Shown piece after piece: positions 1 to 12,018 of a stretch of DNA of 64,000 nucleotides (its first letter is position 1; each line of letters opens with the position of its first letter). Location: positions 2,728,001-2,792,000 of the forward strand of contig JAQFVV010012531.1 of assembly GCA_028023455.1 (NCBI GenBank), given 5' to 3'. The DNA comes from Epiperipatus broadwayi. Its lineage: Eukaryota; Onychophora; Udeonychophora; Euonychophora; Peripatidae. The notes below the pieces were generated by a model. The model did no database searches, was not told where the DNA came from, and was given only the letters and a program-made list of their open reading frames with translations. The position numbers and the translations under genes are program-made.

Positions 1-1873
1 AATTAGAAGAGGCAATGTTGTTGTATCACACATTATACACCATTCTCATTGAATAAACATATTATTATTATTAGATTATAAATTATATCATTTTTAGACA
101 GATATAAACTTTAAACTTAATTAAATGTTAATATAACTGCTCTTGAATAATATTATTCCACAACTATCTCTGCAAAGACAACTAAAAGAGTAAACAATGC
201 CCAATATATATTTCTGGCTAAACCAGACTCTTCAGTTGAAACAGTTCATGACCTCTCCTAAGTCTTTAGAATTTATCAATATTAAATTATTACAGCTTAA
301 AAAAAGATATAGTAATTTTGAATTAAGTTTAAAATTTGTATATGGTCTGAAAATATGATAAACAATTAGTAATAATCAATCTTGAATGCTTTGCATAGAT
401 TAAGAGATAGACTCAAAAGTTCAAAACTATGGATTACATTTCAGTCTGCCACTTCAACTGTTCAAATTTTATGAGACTTTCTGAGCAAAACATCAATTAT
501 ACATATATTGATGGGATCAAATTTGTAAGCACAAATTAATTGCTCCTTGCATTTTGGGAATCATTTATCACTTTCTTTATTAACTTGTTTAATTTAATGT
601 GTGTGTAGAGAAATAATAATTTTATGTATATCCTAAATAATTTTAAAGTTATTAAATGAATATAAAATTGTTTTGATTTTAATAATTCAATTATCTGCTT
701 TTATGTGATTTAATAAATTTTTTACTATAAATATACTTCCATAAATTCCCATGAATCATCATAAAATTCAAATCATTATTTTTTTTCTTATATTAAAAAA
801 AAAATTGTAATTTAAAAATAAGATAATTTCAATTTCTACTTCAGTGATTTCAAATTGAATATTAACTAAATCTGCTAATGGCTGACTAATATAAAGATGA
901 CTAAATAACATTTTATTATTATTATTTGCAGTGTTCATTTTCAAAAATATGTATTAAAAGTCACTCAATACAGCACTCAAACCTCACCAAAAATCCCCTA
1001 TCTCAAGAAGAACAGTGAAATAGACAGCATTTTTAACAAAGTTTTCTAAATCATAAGATGATAAGGATTTGAATATTTTCCAGCATAAGACTAGGTAGTA
1101 TTGTTTTAGTATGTGTTCTACCTGGATTTGAATACAGGTAGAATTTAACAACTTACTCACTAGATGGTGCCACATAAAAGAATCCACGAAAAAACAATCC
1201 ATAAGAAATAAAAACCATAATGAATTAATTTTAATAACAGTAATAACTCTGGAAATATTATTTAGTCTATTGTAATGATAAAATTAACAATAATCAAATA
1301 AAATTTCAAAATAAAACTTTTTTTTACAATTTTTAAGATACCAATGATTTGTATTTTTTAAAGTAGTGATGAATTTTTCCCCATTTACTCACTTATGAAA
1401 TGCAAAAAAAAAAAAAAACGGAAAACTTCATATTTCATAAAATATAGGCAACTGTAAGTTTTATATTTTGCTATTACTTTATTTGTTAAAATGCAATTTA
1501 TTTTCAGGTTTTTATTTAATATTATTCTTAACAAAACTGAATTATTTCTTGAAATGTATTTTTTGTTAAAATGATTTGATATAATACAGTTCTTGTCATA
1601 AATTAGTTTCAACACAAAAAATGAAAAAACAAAATTTATTCACTTTGAATTTTGCTTCACACCTGCATTTTATTTCTTTGGGATTGCTTACATTTTAATA
1701 TACTTACTACTGTCAATTATTTTTTTATTATTTTGTTATTGCTATTTGCTAAAATGTAAATTACTTTCAAATAAGGTTTATGATCAATAATACATACATT
1801 TACTTTTATAAAGTATTTACTTTATTACATTTTTTGAACAAACTTATTGCTATCAGTTAATTATTTGTGGAAT
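1..1873. other. AT-rich non-coding stretch
   Basis: No coding region, RNA gene or clear repeat boundary is visible. The sequence is poly-A/T rich with short ATT runs. Around 400-475 there is weak similarity to a piece near 62345-62400 (both contain an AGATT-AGAG-ACTCAAAAGTT-like string), so an old dispersed repeat may lie here. Confidence 0.5.
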
Positions 1874-1885
1874 ACTTTTTGTATT

Positions 1886-2939
1886 TGTATTTTTATATTT
1901 GACTATTTCCATCATCTAATATATGTATTGAATGTCTTTAGAAAAATGTTACTTTATTTAAATATTCTAAATACATTCAACTGTTAGTATTAGCACATCA
2001 AACAGGTTAGTATATGTACAAAGTTTCGAAAGGTATTATGAACAAACTGTTATGAAAAATGGTATCCATCAGCTGTTATTAAGAAAACATTAAATAGACA
2101 ACAAAAAGAACCATCAAGAAAAAAAACAATTATTAGTCCTGTAATGTACCCATACATTCCAAAAATAGCAGATAAGTTAAGGAAAATCTGCAATCAGCAT
2201 AACATCAGAACAGATTTCCAGAGTCATACCACACTATGAGGAATTCTAACATCTACAAAGCCTAAACTTGAAATGGTGAAAATAAAAAACTGCATCTATG
2301 AAATACCATGTGAATATGGAAGAACGCATATTGGTTAAACCAGTCATTCCATTGAAAAGTGTTTGCAAGAACACAAACTGATGATTAGAAGAGAAAAACA
2401 GATGTGTCTAAGGTAGCAGACCATGTATATGCCAATGAACATATGTTCAATTGGGAAAATACAAAAATATTGGAGAGAGAAGAAAAGGAAGAAAATTTAA
2501 AAGAAGCTGCTCACATGACAATGGCAAAAATCCCATAAGCCAACCTAGTGTTATTATACATAATGTATGGAAACCACTAATCAACTTTGCTCTTAGGAAA
2601 AAGTGGAGAAATATAATTATATAAAATTACTGCAGATCGTGGCAGGATGGCTCACCATAAAATTCAATACTCAAGAATCTAAGGGTCCAAGTTCAAATCC
2701 CATGCTAATTTATCACTGGTCAGGCCAGCAACACCTGAAGAAGAGGAAGAACAATATTTCTCAAAATGTTATGTATATACTAACCTGTTTGATGTGTTAT
2801 TACTAACAATTGAATGTATTTGGAATATTTAAATAAAGTTAAATTTTTCTAAAGATATTCAATACTCATATGAGATGATGGAAATAGTCCAATATAAAAA
2901 TACAACTAGAACATATTCATCACAAACCTTCAGGAAAAC
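1886..2939 (+). mobile_element. Penelope-like retroelement remnant with inverted ends and 12-bp TSD
   Basis: The insertion is bounded by the direct repeat ACTTTTTGTATT at 1874-1885 and 2940-2951. Its left end (1886-2037) is the reverse complement of part of its right end (about 2757-2920). Between them lies a broken coding region that reads as the GIY-YIG part of a Penelope-like element. The right end has a tRNA B-box-like string, AAGTTCAAATCCC, near 2690, and an AATAAA signal near 2832. Element boundaries agree with the independent copy at 33083-33626, which supports them. The 5' reverse transcriptase domain is missing, so this copy is truncated and dead. Confidence 0.72.
2130..2540 (+). pseudogene. 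GIY-YIG endonuclease domain of a Penelope-like element (broken)
   Basis: A conceptual reading across frame breaks gives YIPKIADKLRKI, then KNCIYEIPCEYGRTHIG at about 2285-2335, then VADHVYANEHMFNWENTKIL at about 2410-2470. This order matches the C-terminal GIY-YIG endonuclease of Penelope-like elements: a tyrosine-containing YEIPC start, a degenerate YIG (here HIG), and the downstream H/W-N-x-K-I-L segment. In such elements the domain nicks target DNA for target-primed reverse transcription. A stop codon follows THIG directly (TAA near 2336), and further frame changes are needed downstream, so no active protein is made. The reverse transcriptase domain is absent. Family assignment is from motif order only. 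Confidence 0.7.
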
Positions 2940-2951
2940 ACTTTTTGTATT

Positions 2952-5900
2952 ACTTTGCTCACTAAAACATGCTTAGTAACTTTTTATGGATGTTTTTTCA
3001 TTAGTTTTTTTATATGGTGCCATCTGGCTGGTAGGTAATTCAAATATGCCAATTACACAGCTAGAACAATACTGAATAGATAGACATCTATGCAATATAT
3101 AATTTAGATGATTTAGCTATGGATCTGTGAACTGAAAGAAAAATACTTGACTAGGACCAGATGTTTTCGTGTTTCACCTTGAAAGGTGTGAATTTGGGTC
3201 ATGAGTGTAATAGATGGATGTAATATCATTATACATAAAGTTTATATATATCTTTACCCAATTATCATGCCTCATAAAGTTAAATCTTGGATCAAATATA
3301 AGCAATTATTGTTGAGTTCTTATGAAAAAAAAAAAAATTCATTATTTTAAATTCAAAATAATTAAAAAAATAATGCTTAAATTGAAAAATGTGTTAATTA
3401 ATGAGTAAATATTTTACTTAGCATATTATTAAAAAAAAACTAACCTGTGGTTAAATTTACTATTTAAAAACATTTCAGTAGCTATAATTTAAACATATAT
3501 AATTTTTCTAGTACTGACCTGCCATTTTGCTTCTTATGTAGTCACAGAATTTTATTTTCCTGAATTTTATTTGCTAAGTTAAAATAATGCATGAAGAAAA
3601 GAAAAACTAACCACAATACACATTTTAAAATTTAATTTTCATATATTTTAATGTTCAATTATTAAACTTTTTTATTTTCAATTTTTTTGCAGTACTGTTA
3701 ATTTTTTTTAACATCACATTTTTTATTTTTATTTTACATAAATGTTGATTAGTGTTTATAATAAAACTATTATTATTTTGAAAAATCCCAAACAAATTAT
3801 GAGATTATAGATTTAAAATTAAAAAAATAAATATTTTAAACTTACATTTAATAAGCTTTGATCAAATAGCTGATTATTAGCTGCAGAATGCCTGAAATAA
3901 TTTTTTCTCAAAATAACTTGCAAATACGATGACTATTATAATAATTGTATTTTTGCTGCAGGAAAAATAACATTCATAAGAATTTTATTAATGAAAATAA
4001 TTTAGCTAATATACACATCTTACAACTAAATATTAATACACTTTGTTGTTGAATGTGATCTAAGTATGGTAATGTGCTGAATGAAACTGACATTTTTTTC
4101 CAATTTGTAATTATTAGAGATGAAAATATTTGCTTTGGATACATCATACCTGAGATCACTGAATGTTTTGTATAATCACTGGATGAAAATTAAATAAAAT
4201 GCAATAATCATATTTTAATTTTATAATCAAAACATTATTGTGTACTATATTAAACTCAGCTATACATTTTTAGTGTGAATGTTGCCCATTTTGTTTTTGG
4301 AAGATGTTGCTTTAAGGAAATCGCTAGCCTATGATATCATTAATCTTAAAAAATGAAAAAAAGCAGCTAATTGATCAATATATCTCTGTCCATAATAAAA
4401 GCACAGCAATCAACTCCTAAAATTTGAATTTATTTATCTGCACAATCTGATGCCATTTAGTTTCTATACCAAATTTTTCTAAGATTTTTAGGAATGTGAT
4501 CAGTTAAAATATTTGCTGTCTCTCTTGTCAAATCTTCAAATTTATCAGTCAGATTTTAATTCCAAAATGTGGAACAAATATTGTATTTATTATGAGTACA
4601 AGTTCATAGGATATAATAATAAAATTGACATTATTTTATACATAATCCATTAATTTCAAAAACTGCAATTATGTAATTAAAAAAACTTCCCGTTGTTATG
4701 CCATTATTGGAATATTTTGAATTGTAAAGTTTTGTAATATATTTTGAACTGGCAATCATATAATTTAAAACTTTAATTGTATGCAAATTCATAAAAAATA
4801 TGTATATAACTTCTTTAGCTGTATGAATGTAATCTTCAGATTTCAGTTTTTTTTTTTTTTTTGAAAAATGCATAAATCTTCAAATATTACCTGCTAATTA
4901 TGGCAATTTGATGTGTTGAAATGTCCATGTGCTTTTTGTAATCATGCAATGCCATCGAATCAAAATTTGCAGAAGCACAAACAAACAAATATAGTGGCAT
5001 TTCCTTTATTCTCTGATTCTGGTTTCAGAAATTTAAATTTACTTTGCAATTACGTATCAAAATAACACTAACATTTTCATTTATAGTTTTCTTTTTGTTA
5101 TGAATAATTATTTTAAATGTTAATAAAATTAAATCAATCATCAAAGTAACATATATATGTACAATGCAACAGTGCATAATTCTAAGTTCAACGTATAATA
5201 CAACTGAAATTCTTCGAATGTGGAGAATACCTGCAAGTAGAGACAAATCTGCAGCGAATTAAACTGGTGCTTCATATGATTTCTATATTTCTATGTTACA
5301 AAAATGCTTGTTAAAATTATTAGTTTACTTTTTACTGTTATATTTTATTAAAAAAAATAGACATTTCATTTTATAGAAATGCAGCACAAACATGGATAGA
5401 TCATTTCAAATACAAATTGTCTGTACTAAATACAAAAATATGATATCATGAACCTATATTCTTTCATATGTTTTTGCTACTTCACAATAAATGATGTAAA
5501 TGGTTTACATTTAGAAGCTTTCATTTAATAAGGATCAATGAACTGATTTATATATAGAGAGAAGTTACATGGGTCAAACACCCACAGTATCTCATATAAT
5601 CAACACTAAACATCAGAAGGGGTTTGAAAAGCTGATAAATGAAATTGAAAGAATAAGTCACAATTTAAAAATGCAAAAAAACATTTGCATACCTTTATTT
5701 TACTTGACATTTAAATAATTAAATATTTATTATAACAATCACTTTTCCAATTCAAATGTTACTGGTAATTTATTATGGAATGTCAGTTTCAATCAAAACA
5801 AAAGCTGTAAAACTTAAGCAGTGTAAAGTTTTGATAGAATTAGGGATGTAAAACTTTAGTTAATGTTATATATCAATGTAAATATATACCTAAACATTAT

Positions 5901-6025
5901 TCTACATATAGAAAAAATAATTACTTCAGACACTTGGTACAAATGATTCCAAACCCACCCCAACTTTCTCATTGCCTATCTTTTATTTTAGGCTTCAAAA
6001 TTAGAGAAGAACCCTTTTTAAAATA
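2952..6025. other. AT-rich non-coding stretch
   Basis: No gene, RNA gene or bounded element is recognised. It contains A/T homopolymers (for example T-runs near 4850) and short unrelated ORFs with low-complexity composition, which I take as chance. Confidence 0.5.
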
Positions 6026-6898
6026 GTATTTTACTTTCATCTTTTTTTATAGACATAACAAAAATGTATATATACATTATGTAATGAGATTGATATACTC
6101 ATGTGCTATAATGGGTACTTATGCATAATCTCATAACCAGAAACTTTCCAGGGTTTTTTTTTTTTTAATTATCACTTTTCAGGAGCCTCTAACGTAGCTG
6201 ACTAAAAACTGTTATATTTAATATTTTTTAATATTTTAAAAATATAAGAAATTATACAAAAGTATGAGAAATGATTGAATTTAAAATAATTTAAAATGCA
6301 GTAAACAAAATAAAAAAACATGGGGAAACAAAATAATAAATGTAGGTTATTCATGCCAGCAGTCAGAAATTTTTAATAGCCTGCAATATTGTCACAAATG
6401 TATCTTCTTCATGCAAATTCCACTAAATAGGAATCCATGTGTTATTATGCAGTTCCCCAATGCATATTTTTCTGCTAATGGATGATCCTAAATTTTAATC
6501 ATTTTGGAAAAATATTACAAAAAGAAAAAATAACTAAGAGGCTCACTGACAATCTTATGCTGAAAGTAAAAAAGTCACAATAATGTCCGCAATGTGTTAT
6601 AATCTATACAAAAAATAATTAATTAAAGCTTGTAAATGGAATTTATAAGAAATTTATTAATATTTTTTAAACTTAGCAGAAATTTATAATGGATTTCTTA
6701 ATATTTTTTAAATTTAACAAGTAACCCTTCATTGCCCTAAAAAAAGTGATAATTAAAAAAAACTGGCAAGCTTCTGGTTATAGGATTATACGAAAGCATC
6801 CTATAATGTAACTACATGTAGATAAAAGATGGCCCTTTAATACCCATGCAAGGTAAAGTTCTCTTTAACATCTTAGAAAAAAATGAAAGTAAAATATT
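6026..6898. repeat. Spaced inverted repeat, arms about 160 bp
   Basis: The left arm (about 6026-6187) contains ATTTTACTTTCAT, CATAACCAGAA and AATTATCACTTTT. The reverse complement of 6737-6898 contains the same strings in the same order. Arms are diverged, with several indels. The loop of about 550 bp has no recognised coding content. It fits the ends of an old DNA transposon or a fold-back insertion; no target duplication was found. Confidence 0.5.
6640..6721. repeat. Tandem duplication, about 41 bp x 2
   Basis: Two adjacent units each read AATTTATAA...TTAATATTTTTTAAA...TTA, with a few differences. It lies in the loop of the surrounding inverted repeat. Confidence 0.6.
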
Positions 6899-6959
6899 CA
6901 AGAGTCTTATCCAATATTCTTTTTCCAATTATAAAAATCATTTATTGACAGCAGAAACA

Positions 6960-8040
6960 GATTCAAAAAAAAAAAAAAAAGAATAATAAAAAACTGTAGA
7001 TAAATAACGATAACTATAAACCACAAATAAATTTTGAGATGATTGTAAAATCAGCCCAGAATCATAAAATCGTCCATATTTAAAAAATGCCTGTCAATTA
7101 TTCTGCTTATTTGATATGTTATGATGTCTCTTAACTTCTACAGAAAACTTAATAATTTTGTCCAATTGAATTCTTCACTGTATTCTATCTTCAGCCAAAT
7201 TTTACTAATCAAATCAATGAAAAATACCCAGATATCCATTTACAAAACAATGTTTAATCAAATTGGTAATACTCTGGCTATATAAAAGAAAAAGTTAGAC
7301 TTGCATAGAACATTTCTCAGTTACTTGAAAAAACCCTAATTCTGGATCTAAATTTGACCACCGTATTATGATGGTGAGTAGGTTGATGCTCTAGCCACTG
7401 CATCATGAGGCGCCTTATTTTAATTTTTTTTAAAATTTTTAACACCTTTATCTGAAATGCTTCAGATAAAAAAATTGGAAAAAATAAAAGATTTAACGTT
7501 GAAAACAGTTATAATTTATAAAAACACAATCTGATGGGTAATTTTTTGCTATCTAAATAAATAATTTAAAATTTGCAATTGCCTAAAATTGAACATAATC
7601 CAATACCATGGTTTTACTATACAGTTCTGAAACTAATTCAATTATGAGTATAGATTAAATATTTCAAAATATTTCATTCTCAGTTCTTGCCAGATTTAAA
7701 TATTTATGAATTTGAACAAAATAACTCAAATACAGTGAAAGATAATAGTGAAATGCTTACAAAATACATATTTACTCTGAGTAGTGAATATAATAAGTTG
7801 TCCCAAAGATTTTTTATATTAAAAGATTTAACTTGTTACCACAACTTTAAATTACATCATAAATTTTGAATATTTTATTTTAAGAACAAGTTTAAAATTA
7901 AAGATCTGTTGTGGATATGATAAATGGATATATTAACCAACATTATAAGATTTCCTATATAATTTAGATAAAATTTCAGGACAAAAACCTATCCAACAAA
8001 CAAAACTAATGAAAACAGTACTCATCAGGATTCCAATTGC
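6960..8040. other. AT-rich non-coding stretch
   Basis: Nothing recognised. The short ORF near 7687-7869 has no recognisable motif and an AT-driven composition. Confidence 0.4.
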
Positions 8041-8215
8041 TAGGTAATGAAGATTTGCTTTATTCTAGTTAAGAATAAATAAATCCCTTTTTACCAACTA
8101 AAGGTAGATCATTAGCTGGATTGGTTATGGTCCAGCTACTTGAGAAAAAAATCCTGTCTTTAAAAAAATTATATTTCTCCTGGATTTTAACTATAGTTCA
8201 TGCACATGGCAAGCA
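8041..8215 (+). repeat. Dispersed repeat family R1, partial copy
   Basis: Contains the family strings AAGAATAAATAAAT and GGTCCAGCTACTTGAGA, also seen at 58500-58600 and 48880-48950. The segment reads like the 3' half of a SINE whose tRNA-like part is TTAGCT-x-ATTGG-TTATGG. This is an old, diverged copy. Confidence 0.45.
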
Positions 8216-8570
8216 GTTGCACTATCTCTACACCATAAGTCTCTTTACTTAATTAGTACGGTACTCATCAGCATTATTTTCAATAATTATTAATCCATTG
8301 CAGAATTATTCCAGTTTTTCCAATCTTTAGCTTCTTTTCTCCACATGATCCTATTACACTTCCCTATTTTATCCACCCATCTAACATGTTGTCTCTTTCT
8401 AAGCTAATAATCTTTTGGAATCCAGTTTAATATTGTACTTTAACTGTCCATCTATTACTTATCTCTTCTAACAATATATCCAGTTTAATTTCACTTGTCT
8501 CAATTCTTTCAATGATATCAGATATTTTATCACTCATGCATTTTGTTTTTAATCTCTTATTATTATTCCT

Positions 8571-8592
8571 AATATATATATATATATATATA
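8571..8592. repeat. (TA)n microsatellite
   Basis: A run of about 11 TA dinucleotides inside the LINE tail. Confidence 0.9.
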
Positions 8593-8857
8593 CTTCATTG
8601 AGTGGTCTTGAAGTCTCTGTACAACTTTCCTGTTAAGTGCTCATTAGATTCATAAATAAGAGTACTAAAACCTTCCTTTTCAAACACATAAGCATATTTC
8701 CTTTTAATATTTATTTTTACCAAAGGTATTCCAACCAAATTTAGTTCTATGATAGTTTCATTCATTATGTTTCCACATATAAAAATAATATAACCAAATA
8801 TTTGTAGTTGCCAACTTCTTGGAATTCATTATTACAACCTTTATTTTCTTCTTTTGA

Positions 8858-9066
8858 TTACATTCAAAGATCAGCCTTTCAAGCTAATTGCACATGTGTC
8901 TTTTGTGAGTGTTAAATAATAAATGAATACTTCACTCCACAATACAAGATATAGTATTCATTTATTATTTAACACTCGCAAAAGATGCATGTGCAATTAG
9001 CTTGAAAGGCTGATCTTTGAATGTAATACAATTGTACACATGGCATCATATAAAAATAAATGCTTA
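8858..9066. mobile_element. Small hairpin element inserted in the LINE, 13-bp TSD
   Basis: The inserted 209 bp is flanked by the direct repeat TTTCTTCTTTTGA at 8845-8857 and 9067-9079. Positions 8857-9027 form a near-perfect inverted repeat with arms of about 74 bp (the arms begin ATTACATTCAAAGATCAGCC) and a loop of about 20 nt. A 39-bp AT-rich tail follows the right arm. The long target duplication and one-sided tail suggest retroposition rather than a classical MITE. Confidence 0.7.
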
Positions 9067-9089
9067 TTTCTTCTTTTGAGAAAATCCAT

Positions 9090-9660
9090 TGAAAACTATT
9101 TTAATCTTCTTAGCATTTACCTTTAGTCCTACTTTCTTACTTTCATTTGATAACTCTTGCAACATTTTCTGATGCTCTGAAACATTACTTGCAAAAACAA
9201 TTACACTATCTCATAATCTAGATGATTTAAATAATCTCCATTTACTTTCATTCCCTTAGCTTCCCATTTTGATTCACAAAATACTTCTACCAAAACTACT
9301 ATACAATATGGAGTCAGCCTGTTATACACCCTTCTTAATATTAATCTTCCTAAATATCATTATGTAATCTAATTCCTGCTGTTGCATTTTCATAAATATT
9401 TTTCAAAATATGCTAATATCCTGGATATACATCTGATGATTGAATGCTTTAATCCCTGAAGAAAATGCTTACAGAATCAAATACTATTTCATAATCTACA
9501 AATCCAAAGCATACTGGCAACTCATACTCATTATTCCTTTCTATAACTTCTCTCAATACTTGGATATGATTTACTGTACTAAAACCATACTGAAAATCCA
9601 GCTTGTTCTTTTGATTGATTACAATCCAAAGTTGATTGTAAACAGTTGTAATTATCTTGG
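9090..9660 (-). pseudogene. Reverse transcriptase core of RTE LINE (broken)
   Basis: The reading near 9600-9480 is YGFSTVNHIQVLREVIER, then a stretch ending GFVDYEIVFDSV. This matches RT motif 2 and motif A of RTE elements, and the motif A aspartate (VDYE) is kept. Near 9240-9100 it reads KVNGDYLNHL, followed by a damaged form of the FADD catalytic motif (LDYEIV in one frame), and then a VGLKVNAKK segment. The enzyme would copy its own RNA at a nicked target. Loss of the FADD aspartates and several frame changes show it is dead. Confidence 0.72.
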
Positions 9661-9846
9661 TAAAAATTTTGTATAGAACTGATAAAAAACCGATAGATCT
9701 GTAATTTTCATAATCTTCTTTATCACTATTTTAAAATATTAATACTGCATTCTTTCAATAATATGATAAATCTTTATCATTTAGACATTTGGGATATAAT
9801 TTTGTCATTAATATTTCTATTTCTTCACTTACTTTTTTTTAAGATA

Positions 9847-10092
9847 TTAATTATAAATTTTATCATTATCTGAAGATTTTCTCTCCTTCATAGCTTTAAT
9901 TGCATGTGCCACTTGTTCATTTAAATTCCTGCACAATTCAGAAGATATAGTAGTGGGAGGGAACACTTCTTGTTCTTTATTGTTATATAATTCTTGATTG
10001 AAGTCTTCTAAACATTTCATGATATCACATCTCTTTTTAGTAATAGTTTCATCTTTTCTTCTTATTGCAGAAATGTTTTCTACTAATACCAA
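9847..10092 (-). pseudogene. LINE linker between endonuclease and RT
   Basis: An 81-residue open frame with MKCLEDFNQELYNN and NEQVAHAIKAMKERKS. It resembles the stretch of RTE polyproteins where the phrase EV-x-x-AI-x-x-MK-x-x-KS/A precedes the RT domain. It is open only because the surrounding decay has not hit it; neighbouring frames are needed to continue in both directions. Confidence 0.6.
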
Positions 10093-10349
10093 GATGTTTT
10101 ATATTTTTGAGACTTATTTTCTTCTATAGCTTTCTTTGCTAATTCATATTATATTTTCTTATATCATTATTCTATGTATTCAATCCTTTTTAATGCATCA
10201 TTTTATATATTTTCATATTATTTCTCTTCTTTGAAAATTGTCTTGTCTCAGGAAAATTTTTACTGGTCAATTGTTGCTTTTTTGTACCAGCTATCTTTGT
10301 TGCAGTTTTCAAAAGTGTATCAGTTATTTTCCTATTGACTTTATTCAAA

Positions 10350-11060
10350 TCTGAACCACGTTCAAAATCTGTTAATACTTGAAAATGATTTCTAAGTTCT
10401 AATTTAAATTCATAGGAATGTTTCTAGAGGTTAAAAATATTAACTACAAATATCATTTTTCTTAATAATTTATCTCTAGTTTTGCACTAAGATATACATT
10501 ACATCTCACTAATTGATGATTATTTCTTGTGTTGATTTTATTAAAAACATTACAATCTTGAAATACATATTTTCTGTTAATTAAATATAATAAAATCCAA
10601 TTCTACTGCATCTTCATTTAGACACTTCCACATCATTTCCTTTTAGCATTTTTCTCAAAGAAAAAAATCATCAAGTATAAAGTTTTTTTTTTCTGTAAAC
10701 TTCACAAATCTATATCTTTTTTCATTTCTATCACTATAATCAAATTTTCTACAGCATTTTCATTTTTCAATTGTTAAGTTGAATAACTTTGTCAGATATA
10801 CCATCAATCTCCACACTGTTATTCTTGATTTATAATTATATTTTTCCTATACACAATGTTCTATTTTTTAATAAAGAATCCTACTCCACTTGTGTTTCCA
10901 ATGATTGTGACTTGTAGTACAGGTCATGTCCACTTTTTAAATTGTCTCTTCACTTTTTTTTCTAGCTTCACAAAATTCAATAATATTCCATTTAATATTA
11001 GACATTTCTTCCAATTCTTGCAAAGTGATCTGCCACAGTAAGTGCCTAAATAAAAGGGCA
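10350..11060 (-). pseudogene. AP-type endonuclease of RTE LINE (broken)
   Basis: The domain opens with LGTYCGRSLCKNWKK near 11050, the position where RTE endonucleases have G-T-Y-N-x-R-(S/T)-L. Downstream, in a shifted frame, it reads GVGFFIKKN near 10880, corresponding to the G-V-G-F-x-I block. Two or more frameshifts lie between these landmarks. In the family this domain nicks the target strand to prime reverse transcription. The matching opening in copy 2 (SSGGRLHEVQKKL, about 44760) confirms the call. Confidence 0.65.
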
Positions 11061-11142
11061 TCATCAAATTGCAACCTGGGTTCACAATCAGGATATTTTT
11101 AGCACTCTCCATCTTTGCTGCCAACTACTGTATTGACTAGTT

Positions 11143-11635
11143 CAGGGGTGGGCAATTGTTTTGGCTCGAGGGCCACAGAGGTTGGCAGAGGCCACATCGG
11201 GGGCCACTTTGTGGAAGCGAAGGTTAGTGGAGGGCCGCACCTTTTTTCATGACACAATAAACATACTGCTTTATTCCCTGTATTACCAAAGAAATATTTG
11301 TTTGTCCATTCTTCATTAAACACATGACATTCATCACCGATTTTACATTTTTTCGGAGGGTTCATGGTTTCACTAAAGTTGGAAATGTATATATTTGCTA
11401 ATGCAAAGACAAAATTGAAAGTAACCAGATCAACTGGAAAAGCACTGCACATCATATCTACACTGTGCATGTGGATTGACGTGGCCAACATAGTGGAAAA
11501 TATGAGATGAATCTTCAGTCACACACAAAAAGGAAATCTCAGCTCAAGGCAGATTTTTCTGATTGTCTTGGAGGGCTGCATAAAACCTCTTAGTGGGCCG
11601 CATGTGGCACCCGGGCTGCTATTTGCCCACCCCTG
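11143..11635. mobile_element. Internally deleted hAT transposon (493 bp)
   Basis: Both ends carry the terminal inverted repeat CAGGGGTGGGCAA. The flanks are GACTAGTT (11135-11142) and GACTAGTA (11636-11643), an 8-bp target duplication with one mismatch, as expected for the hAT superfamily. The subterminal regions repeat the phrases for 'GGGCCGCA' and 'GAGGGCCACA'. The element keeps only the first part of a transposase gene on the minus strand. It sits inside the 5' region of the RTE LINE, so it inserted later. Confidence 0.85.
11237..11365 (-). pseudogene. N-terminal fragment of hAT transposase (BED-finger start)
   Basis: From the ATG at 11365 the frame reads MNPPKKCKIGDECHVFNEEW, then TNKYFFGNTGNKAVCLLCHEK. 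The spacing W-x-x-KYFF...VCLLC is the opening of the BED-like zinc finger in the hAT lineage that includes GTF2IRD2/EPM2AIP1-like transposases. The frame then runs directly into the subterminal repeat, so the finger's histidines and the whole catalytic domain are deleted. Only about 43 residues are transposase-derived. Confidence 0.65.
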
Positions 11636-12018
11636 GACTAGTACTTTACAGACTTGGAAATAAGGGCCATGATTTAGTTTTGTCTGATATGTTTGTGAAT
11701 ATCTATTTTTTTTTAAAAAAAAGCTTATTCACACATATTCATTATGCCTTAAAAAACTGATGTTATTTCATTTAAGAACTATCAGGTAACTGAGAGGGAA
11801 GACCATGGTGTTTCTAGGTCAAACTCACAGGAAAACAGTAAGAAATAAACAGTCAATAAATTCACCATGCTGGCTGATGCATGTTGATGAACAGTCCATC
11901 CATATTCATGTACTACAGGAATAATTATATAGCAATAACAGTTGTAATGACAAGAATGAAGGAATTTATCAATCTTGGTTCCTTTAAGGTCTCAAAAAGG
12001 GTCTATGGTCTTTTTTTA

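Larger units (their letters stand above)
8290..12005 (-). mobile_element. RTE-type LINE, near full length, decayed
   Basis: On the minus strand the order runs from a 5' region (about 12000-11100) through an AP-type endonuclease (start near 11050, reading GTYCGRSLC), a linker (10092-9847, with ELCRNLNEQVAHAIKAMKE), a reverse transcriptase (about 9660-9090), and a C-terminal tail ending near 8300. The second copy at 42640-45210 is collinear, including the 5' region, so this is one family. The copy is interrupted by a hairpin element (8858-9066) and a deleted hAT (11143-11635), which are therefore younger. Many frameshifts and stops make it inactive. RTE assignment rests on the endonuclease opening and on the FSTVNHIQ and FVDYE segments. 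Confidence 0.75.

Noticed and set aside
2370-2400. CTGATGA at about 2377 as a hammerhead core
   Set aside because: It lies in the GIY-YIG coding remnant and has no pairing partners.
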